Assembly: GCF_025354435.1 (NCBI RefSeq)
Contig: NZ_JANXMU010000037.1
Span: 1-39,968 of the forward strand
Source of the DNA: Rhodoferax sp.
Lineage (GTDB): Bacteria; Pseudomonadota; Gammaproteobacteria; Burkholderiales; Burkholderiaceae_C
Direction of reading: 5' to 3'
DNA: 39,968 bases
The notes under the pieces were generated by a model. It saw only the letters and a program-made list of their open reading frames with translations, was not told the origin of the DNA and ran no database searches. This document shows positions 35,103 through 39,968 of this stretch, one piece after another; within the stretch, counting starts at the first letter, position 1, and every line of letters starts with the position of its first letter. A program made the position numbers and the translations under genes.

Positions 35103-35570
35103 TCAGGGAGCTTGCCAATCACAGTACGGATGCGTCGCCAAGCGGGAGTTGTAGTAACGCGCATCGTCCGTCACCTCCAGGCCCACCCACGCGGGCCGGG
35201 CAAACACCTTGTCTTCGGACGTTAGTTCGATCTCGGCCACCACCAGACCGGCGTTCTGGCCTAAAAATTCGTCCACTTCCCAGGCGAATCCCCCAAACAG
35301 CACTACACGGCGGATTTTCTCAACGGTGGGCCCATCGCACAGCGCCAACATTTGCGCCGCATCGGCCAGCGGAATCGGGTATTCAAACTCGGCCCGCGTC
35401 GCGCCCTGGTTCGCCCCCTTGATGGTCAAAAAAGCCTGCTCGCCCGCAATACGCACGCGCACGGTGCGCTGCTTGTCGCGGTTCAGGTAGCCCTGGCTGA
35501 GCAGGGTGCCGGGGCCTTGGCGCCAGGCATCGCCGGTGACGAGAAACTTGCGTTCGATTTCAGTGGCCAA
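35103..35570 (-). CDS. CYTH-domain protein (putative triphosphatase)
   Basis: 155 residues. The CYTH signature EIERKFLV lies at residues 4-11, followed by the acidic and basic tunnel residues (QGYLNRDKQRTVRVRI, KGANQGATRAEFEYPI, KIRRVV, WEVDEF, VAEIELTSED). Such proteins hydrolyse inorganic triphosphate or bind organic phosphates in a metal-dependent tunnel. It is single-domain, without the CHAD domain often fused in bacteria. Convergent with the MFS gene. Confidence 0.9.
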   Translation of the reverse strand: MATEIERKFLVTGDAWRQGPGTLLSQGYLNRDKQRTVRVRIAGEQAFLTIKGANQGATRAEFEYPIPLADAAQMLALCDGPTVEKIRRVVLFGGFAWEVDEFLGQNAGLVVAEIELTSEDKVFARPAWVGLEVTDDARYYNSRLATHPYCDWQAP

Positions 35571-35725
35571 GGGGGTCTCCAGAAGGTAGATGGGCGGGTT
35601 GCCGGGGTGCGGGCCATTCTCCCAAATGGCTGCCCGGACTCCACCCGCCGCACGGTGTTATAACCAAGCCCCGCAATTCATCACCCTAGGTGGTGAGCCA
35701 AAGACCATATAGAAGGAATCGCACC

Positions 35726-36439
35726 ATGGGCGCGCAGTGGAAAGCAAAAGGTAAAGAGTTGGCAGCCAACGCCAGGGGCCGCGTATTTGGCAAATTGTCC
35801 AAAGACATCATGATCGCCGCACGCAGCGGGGCCGACCCTGCCGCCAACGCCCGGCTGCGGCTGCTGGTGGAGCAGGCCCGCAAGGTCTCCATGCCCAAGG
35901 AAACGCTGGACCGGGCCATCAAAAAAGGCGCGGGCCTGACCGGCGAAGCCGTCAACTTCGAGCACGTGATTTACGAGGGCTTTGCCCCGCACCGCGTACC
36001 GCTGATGGTCGAGTGCCTGACCGACAACGTCAACCGCACCGCGCCCGAGATGCGCGTGCTGTTCCGCAAAGGCCAGCTGGGCACCTCCGGCTCGGTGGCC
36101 TGGGACTTTGACCACGTTGGCATGATCGAAGCCGAACCCGCGGCCAAGGGCGCAGACCCCGAGCTGGCCGCCATCGAAGCCGGTGCGCAAGACTTTGAAC
36201 CCGGCGAGGAAGACGGCAGCACCACCTTCCTGACCGACCCGGCCGACCTGGACCTGGTCAGCCGCGCCCTGCCCACCCACGGCTTCACCGTGTTGTCGGC
36301 CAAGCTGGGCTATAAGGCCAAGAACCCGGTGGACCCCGCCAGCCTGAGCGCCGAGCAATTGGAAGAAGTCGAAGCCTTCCTGGCCGCGATTGATGGCAAC
36401 GACGACGTGCAAAACATCTACGCAGGTCTGGGCGGCTAA
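35726..36439 (+). CDS. YebC/PmpR-family protein (YeeN-like branch)
   Basis: 237 residues from ATG 35726 (GAAGGA upstream). Begins [20 protein letters not shown], then [48 protein letters not shown] in the N-terminal helical domain, and two acidic alpha/beta domains ([21 protein letters not shown] near the end). YebC-type proteins were described as DNA-binding regulators; more recent work points to a role in translation at proline stretches for related members. The start differs from the canonical MAGHSKW, so this is probably the second paralogue. Monocistronic. Confidence 0.88.
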   Translation: MGAQWKAKGKELAANARGRVFGKLSKDIMIAARSGADPAANARLRLLVEQARKVSMPKETLDRAIKKGAGLTGEAVNFEHVIYEGFAPHRVPLMVECLTDNVNRTAPEMRVLFRKGQLGTSGSVAWDFDHVGMIEAEPAAKGADPELAAIEAGAQDFEPGEEDGSTTFLTDPADLDLVSRALPTHGFTVLSAKLGYKAKNPVDPASLSAEQLEEVEAFLAAIDGNDDVQNIYAGLGG

Positions 36440-36462
36440 AACCCCTTCTGCCCCATTTTTCT

Positions 36463-36478
36463 AGCCTGCGCGCAGGCT
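36463..36478. other. Perfect 16-bp palindrome between two plus-strand genes
   Basis: AGCCTGCGCGCAGGCT reads the same on both strands. It follows a T5 run rather than preceding one, so it is not a canonical terminator on either strand. Possibly a mRNA 3'-end stem or protein-binding site. Confidence 0.4.
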
Positions 36479-36503
36479 TGCCCTTACCTCTCAACACCGC
36501 TCC

Positions 36504-37109
36504 ATGGACTTTCTCATCCTGGCGATCTTGATCGCCATCGGCAGCTACGCGCTGACCTCGCGCGACCAGCGCCAGCGCATTGCCACGCTGGGCAGCCACC
36601 TTAGCCAGTACCAGATCGAAAAGCTGATGGAGACCGTCACCCAGGGCTACCTGCGGGCGCTGGGCGAAAAAGACCTGGCCCGGCAAGAGCAAATCTGGGC
36701 CCTGCTGAACACCAGCGAAGCCCAGTTGGCCGAGCAGTTCAAGCGCTTTGCCAGCGAATTTGCCAAAGCCGGTACCGAGCAGACCCGCGTCAGCAAAATC
36801 GCCATCGCCCTGCCCTATGCCGACACGCTGTTCCCCAGCGCCACCTTCGACCTGCGCAAGGTCTTCGCCATCCACGCCCAGGGCATCGCCCGTGCGGCGG
36901 ACACGGCCACCACCACCTCGGCCAAAGACAAGGCTTTCACCATGTCGGCCGAGCTGTTTTTGATGCAGCACACTTGCCACTGGTTCTGCAAGTCCAAAAC
37001 CGTGGCCTCGGCCCGCATGATGGCCCGCCACCAAACCACCTACGCCCAGCTGGTGGCCGCGGTGTCGCCCGAAACCCGCAAGGCGTATTGCAGCCTGGTG
37101 GATGCCTGA
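36504..37109 (+). CDS. Membrane-anchored hypothetical protein
   Basis: 201 residues. One N-terminal hydrophobic helix (MDFLILAILIAIGSYALTS), then a soluble, mostly helical cytoplasmic or periplasmic part with many Q, E and K residues (QRIATLGSHLSQYQIEKLME, FKRFASEFAKAG). Two cysteines and His in MQHTCHWFCKSK (about 153-164) could bind metal. No recognised domain. It begins 64 nt after the YebC-like gene without a clear ribosome site and ends just before a repeat copy. Confidence 0.65.
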   Translation: MDFLILAILIAIGSYALTSRDQRQRIATLGSHLSQYQIEKLMETVTQGYLRALGEKDLARQEQIWALLNTSEAQLAEQFKRFASEFAKAGTEQTRVSKIAIALPYADTLFPSATFDLRKVFAIHAQGIARAADTATTTSAKDKAFTMSAELFLMQHTCHWFCKSKTVASARMMARHQTTYAQLVAAVSPETRKAYCSLVDA

Positions 37110-37117
37110 TTGCTACC

Positions 37118-37170
37118 TAAAGAGTAGCTACTTGTGCTGGTGGAATAAGCACTAGAGGCCTAAAACCTTT
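37118..37170 (+). repeat. Intergenic hairpin repeat, copy 11
   Basis: CTTGTGCT (37131-37138) with AGCACTAG (37148-37155), 7 of 8 pairs. The usual GCG/CGC has become GTG/CAC, another compensated change. Between convergent genes. Confidence 0.85.
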
Positions 37171-37185
37171 GAGGAAATAGACAAA

Positions 37186-38063
37186 TCAAGCCGCCGCGCC
37201 GATGGTCTCCAGCGCCGCCAGTGCCTGGGCGGGCAGCACCAGATGCGCGGCAGCCAGGTTCTCCTGCAAATGCGCCAGTGACGAGGTGCCCGGGATCAGC
37301 AGGATGTTGGGCGCGCGCTGCAGCAGCCAGGCCTGCGCCACCTGCATGGGCGTGGCACCCAGCTCGCCCGCCACGCGGGTCAGCACGTCCGACTGCAAAG
37401 GCGAAAAGCCGCCCAGCGGAAAGAAAGGCACGTAGGCGATGCCTGCGGCGGCCAGTTCGTCGATCAGAGCGTCATCACCGCGCTGCGCCAGGTTGTACTG
37501 GTTTTGCACGCAGACGATGCGGGCGATGCGGCGGCCCTCGACGATCTGCTGGCGCGTGGCATTGCTCAGGCCGATGTGGCGCACCAGCCCCTGCTGCTGC
37601 AGCTCGGCCAGCGCCGTCAGCGGGGCTTCCAGCGAACCCTCGGCAGGCCCGTGCACATCGAACATGAGGCGCAGATTCACAACCTCCAGCACATCCAGGC
37701 CGAGGTTGCGCAGGTTGTCGTGCACCGCGGTGCGCAGCTCGGCCGCCGAAAACGCCGGCATCCACGAGGCGTCCGCGCCGCGCAAGGCACCGATCTTGGT
37801 GACCAGCGCCAGGTTGTGCGGGTACGGATGCAGCGCCTGCCGGATCAGCTGGTTGGTGATGTGCGGCCCGTAGAAGTCGCTGGTGTCGATGTGGTTGATG
37901 CCGCATCGATGGCAGCGCGCAACACGGCGAGCGCGGCTTGCGAGTCTTTGGGCGGGCCGAAAACGCCCTTGCCCGCCAGTTGCATGGCCCCATAGCCGAG
38001 GCGCTGCACACTGCGGTCGCCAAGGGGGTAGGTGCCGGCTGCGGCGGTGCGGGTGGTGGTCAT
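37186..38063 (-). pseudogene. Aldo/keto reductase of the PdxI/YdbC type, split by a single frameshift
   Basis: Start ATG 38063 (AAGGAAG upstream) gives MTTTRTAAAGTYPLGDRSVQ ... AVLRAAIDA in one frame; the rest (GINHIDTSDFYGPHITNQLI to LAALETIGAAA) continues in the next frame. The break is at about 37901-37905, where CCGC replaces an expected CCCGC (one missing base of the Gly codon). The body has the AKR barrel with NADPH-site RHIGLSN, and QNQYN, VPFFPLGGFSPLQ and LLIPGTSSLAHLQENL as in E. coli YdbC/PdxI (pyridoxal reductase). The usual AKR catalytic His region reads VVNLRLM, as I recall for that group. A true mutation or a sequencing error are both possible. Confidence 0.75.
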
Positions 38064-38167
38064 AAAAGCTTCCTTGGATGGTTGATGGAGCGACTGTAGG
38101 CGGCCATTGAGCGTGCGACAATCCATCTCACTCCGCACGGGCTGTGCGGAAAACCGAACAATCCACC

Positions 38168-39076
38168 ATGGTCAGCAACCTCGCCGACATCCACGCATTT
38201 CTGGCCGTCGCCCGCGCCGCCGGTTTTCGCGAAGCGGGCCGCGCCACGGGCAGCAGCGCATCCAGCCTGAGCGAAGCCGTGCGTCGCCTGGAAAACCAGC
38301 TTGGCGTGCGCCTGCTGAACCGCACCACACGCAGCGTGGCCCCCACCGAAGCCGGTGCGCGCCTGCTGGACCGGCTGGAACCCGCGCTGCGGGAAGTCGA
38401 TGCGGCCCTGGACCTGGTAAACAGTTTTCGCGACAAGCCTGCGGGCACGCTGCGGCTGAATGTGCCCGTCAGCGCCTCGCGCTTGGTGCTGCCCCACATC
38501 GTGCCGGCCTTTCTGGCGGCCTACCCGGACATCCGCCTTGAAGTGGTGGCCGAAGACAGCTTTGTCGATGTGCTGGCGGTGGGCTGCGACGCCGGCATAC
38601 GCTACGACGAGCGCCTGGAACAGGACATGATCGCCATCCCCATCGGCCCGCGCCAGCAACGCTTTGCCGCCGCCGCCTCGCGCGTCTACCTGGAGCAGCA
38701 CGGCCGCCCCCAGCACCCGCGCGAGCTGCTGGACCACGCCTGCCTGCGCGGCCAGTTCTCCAGCGGCGCCATACCCGCCTGGGAGTTTGAAAGCCAGGGC
38801 GAAAGCGTCAAGATCCAGCCCACCGGCCCGCTGCTGGTGCGCATCGGTGCAACCGCCGACCTGGCGGTGGATGTGGCCGTGGCAGGCACCGGCATCGTCT
38901 ATTTGTTCGAAGACTGGCTGCGGCCTTACTTTGCACGAGGGGAGCTGGAGCCTGTGCTCGAACCCTGGTGGCCGCGCTTTTCAGGGCCCTTTCTTTACTA
39001 CCCCGGCCGCCGCCTGCTGCCCGCCACGCTGCGGGCCTTTGTGGATTTCGTCAAGGCCATGCCGCCCTGGCAATGA
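38168..39076 (+). CDS. LysR-family transcriptional regulator (divergent from the aldo/keto reductase)
   Basis: 302 residues from ATG 38168. Winged helix-turn-helix about 4-60 (DIHAFLAVARAAGFREAGRA, SSLSEAVRRLENQLGVRLLNR), co-inducer domain about 90-295 (GTLRLNVPVSASRLVLPHIV, LAVGCDAGIRY, AVAGTGIVYLFEDWL). Divergent from the aldo/keto reductase across a 104-bp gap, so its likely regulator. It ends 7 nt before repeat copy 12. Confidence 0.88.
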   Translation: MVSNLADIHAFLAVARAAGFREAGRATGSSASSLSEAVRRLENQLGVRLLNRTTRSVAPTEAGARLLDRLEPALREVDAALDLVNSFRDKPAGTLRLNVPVSASRLVLPHIVPAFLAAYPDIRLEVVAEDSFVDVLAVGCDAGIRYDERLEQDMIAIPIGPRQQRFAAAASRVYLEQHGRPQHPRELLDHACLRGQFSSGAIPAWEFESQGESVKIQPTGPLLVRIGATADLAVDVAVAGTGIVYLFEDWLRPYFARGELEPVLEPWWPRFSGPFLYYPGRRLLPATLRAFVDFVKAMPPWQ

Positions 39077-39082
39077 CGGCGA

Positions 39083-39146
39083 TTTGCTATTTAAAAAATA
39101 GCTACTTGTGTAGGTGGAATATACGCTAGAGGCCTAAAATGCTTAC
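39083..39146 (+). repeat. Intergenic hairpin repeat, copy 12
   Basis: AAATAGCTACTTGTGTAGG, then TATACGCTAGAGGCCTAAAA. Left CTTGTGTA and right TACGCTAG pair with one mismatch and a plus-strand G.U pair. The tail overlaps the stop codon of the convergent flavin-reductase-like gene (39143-39145). Confidence 0.85.
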
Positions 39147-39772
39147 ATTTCATCAATCGGCGTGGAACGCTCCAGAGCCTGCGCCTCCAACGCGTAGCGC
39201 TCGCGGGTTTTGACGTAAAAGCTGGCACCAAAGCGACCCACCGGGTGGTAGTGCTGCAGGCGCACGCGCCAGGTGTCGGTGTCGATGAGCTCGTCGCGCG
39301 CATGCATCCAGACCACTTTGCCGATGAAGATCTGGCGGCTGTCGGTTTCTATCAGCTCCCACAGCGTGCACTCAAACGCCACCGGGGCCTCGGCAATGCG
39401 CGGCGGGGCAATGGCGCAAGACGGCGCGGTCGTCAGGCCCACGGCCTCCAGCTCGCTCTGGTCGGGCGGCAGGCGTTCACCACAGCGGTGCATTTGCTCG
39501 GCCAGGTCTTCGTCGCACATGTGCACCACAAACTCTTTGCTGCGCTTGATGTTGGCCGCCGTGTCCTTGAGCTGGCCGTCTTGGAGGCGGTTCAGGCTGA
39601 TCATCACGATGGGTGGCTCCTCGCCCATCATGGCAAACATGCTGAAGGGTGCGGCGTTAACCACCCCGCCCTCGCTCAAGGTGGTCACCAACGCAATCGG
39701 CCGCGGCACGATCAGGCTGGCCATCATTTTGTAGCGTTGGTATTCGGTGAGGGTAGCGAAGTCGACGTTCAT
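39143..39772 (-). CDS. Flavin reductase-like protein (second, DIM6/NTAB type)
   Basis: 209 residues. Begins with TEYQRYKMMASLIVPRPIAL, the split-barrel flavin-binding start, then VNAAPFSMFAMMGEEPPIVMISL and DTAANIKRSKEFVVHMCDED, the flavin and NAD(P)H contacts. Conserved family of flavin reductase-like domain proteins, distinct from the one at 4315-4902. Good ribosome site (GGGAGG). Convergent with the LysR gene. No oxygenase partner within the window. A half-copy of the hairpin repeat (AATAGCTATGCCTGCGGG) lies upstream near 39787. Confidence 0.85.
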   Translation of the reverse strand: MNVDFATLTEYQRYKMMASLIVPRPIALVTTLSEGGVVNAAPFSMFAMMGEEPPIVMISLNRLQDGQLKDTAANIKRSKEFVVHMCDEDLAEQMHRCGERLPPDQSELEAVGLTTAPSCAIAPPRIAEAPVAFECTLWELIETDSRQIFIGKVVWMHARDELIDTDTWRVRLQHYHPVGRFGASFYVKTRERYALEAQALERSTPIDEM

Positions 39773-39871
39773 AGGGAGGTGGCATGCAATAGCTATGCCT
39801 GCGGGGGTTGAAAGCAGGCGATAAGAAATCGCAGGAAGTCATGGACAGCGGTAGACAAAATGTTGCAGTGC

Positions 39872-39968
39872 TGACCTTGCCCTCGAAAAACGTATCCCTT
39901 GCTGAGTGTTTAAATTCACGCAAGGAGAACGGAAATGACGAAGACGGCGAGAGCGCGATACACGCTCG
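39872..39968. mobile_element. Probable left end of an IS3-like insertion sequence
   Basis: TGACCTTGCCCTCGAAAAAC starting near 39872 has the look of an IS3-type terminal inverted repeat (begins TG, followed shortly by orfA). The element continues beyond the window, so the boundary and target duplication cannot be checked. Confidence 0.4.
39935..39968 (+). CDS. IS3-family transposase OrfA, N-terminal fragment (runs off the right edge)
   Basis: ATG at 39935 with AAGGAGAAC 5 nt upstream opens MTKTARARYTL and runs off the window. This is the start pattern of IS3/IS1400-like OrfA (MTKxxRARYTLEFKQEAVRL), the helix-turn-helix subunit that is fused to OrfB by frameshifting. Only 11 residues are visible, so the call is tentative. 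Confidence 0.6.
   Translation, partial: MTKTARARYTL

Noticed and set aside
36463-36478. The palindrome as an intrinsic terminator for the YebC-like gene
   Set aside because: The T-run precedes the palindrome and none follows on either strand.

Overview
The window is G+C-rich DNA (roughly 60-65% by eye) from a betaproteobacterium, most likely of the family Comamonadaceae (Rhodoferax/Polaromonas/Acidovorax-like). The evidence is the style of the proteins (RhlE, Dps, RbsBACRD, the flavin-reductase and YebC-type proteins, beta-type chemoreceptor) and a family of short intergenic hairpin repeats of a kind I associate with this family. No rRNA, tRNA or CRISPR array was seen. Both edges fall inside insertion sequences: an IS5-like transposase N-terminus runs off the left edge and an IS3-like OrfA N-terminus runs off the right edge.

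Layout. 1-7.6 kb: housekeeping and stress genes (RhlE helicase, CopD-like membrane protein, a YjfB-type motility protein behind a sigma-28-like promoter, cupin plus Dps, a flavin-reductase-fold protein, a LysR regulator divergent from a zinc-type alcohol dehydrogenase, a secreted Arg/Asp/His/Gly-rich protein). 7.7-15.3 kb: two signalling loci on the minus strand. The first encodes a small membrane protein, a GGDEF-GAF-PAS-histidine kinase fusion, a single-domain response regulator and a sigma-54 activator of the GlrR/QseF type. The second encodes a three-PAS HisKA_3 kinase and its LuxR-type regulator. 15.4-22.5 kb: a sugar locus on the plus strand with a GH1 beta-glucosidase, a CUT1-type ABC importer (binding protein, two permeases, ATPase) and an MFS protein. 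22.6-25.9 kb: a MASE1-GGDEF diguanylate cyclase and a methyl-accepting chemotaxis protein. 26.1-31.1 kb: a ribose operon rbsB-A-C-R-D with a perfect 18-bp LacI-type operator. 31.2-33.7 kb: a three-gene lipid-phosphate operon (DAG-kinase-like, metallophosphoesterase, PAP2). 33.9-39.8 kb: MFS exporter, CYTH protein, YebC-like protein, an unknown anchored protein, a frameshifted PdxI/YdbC-like aldo/keto reductase divergent from a LysR regulator, and another flavin-reductase-fold protein.

The genes fit a motile, sugar-scavenging heterotroph. Beta-glucosides would be imported and hydrolysed by the GH1/ABC locus, probably under the adjacent divergent two-component system. Ribose is taken up by Rbs under RbsR. 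A chemoreceptor sits next to the ribose operon, and two GGDEF proteins and a YjfB-type protein tie the region to the swim/settle decision.

The most unusual signals are two. One is a family of about twelve intergenic hairpin repeats, all asymmetric copies lying in the same orientation whatever the direction of the neighbouring genes, with compensatory changes and G.U pairs that work only on the plus strand. The other is the diguanylate cyclase-histidine kinase fusion with two response regulators in one operon.
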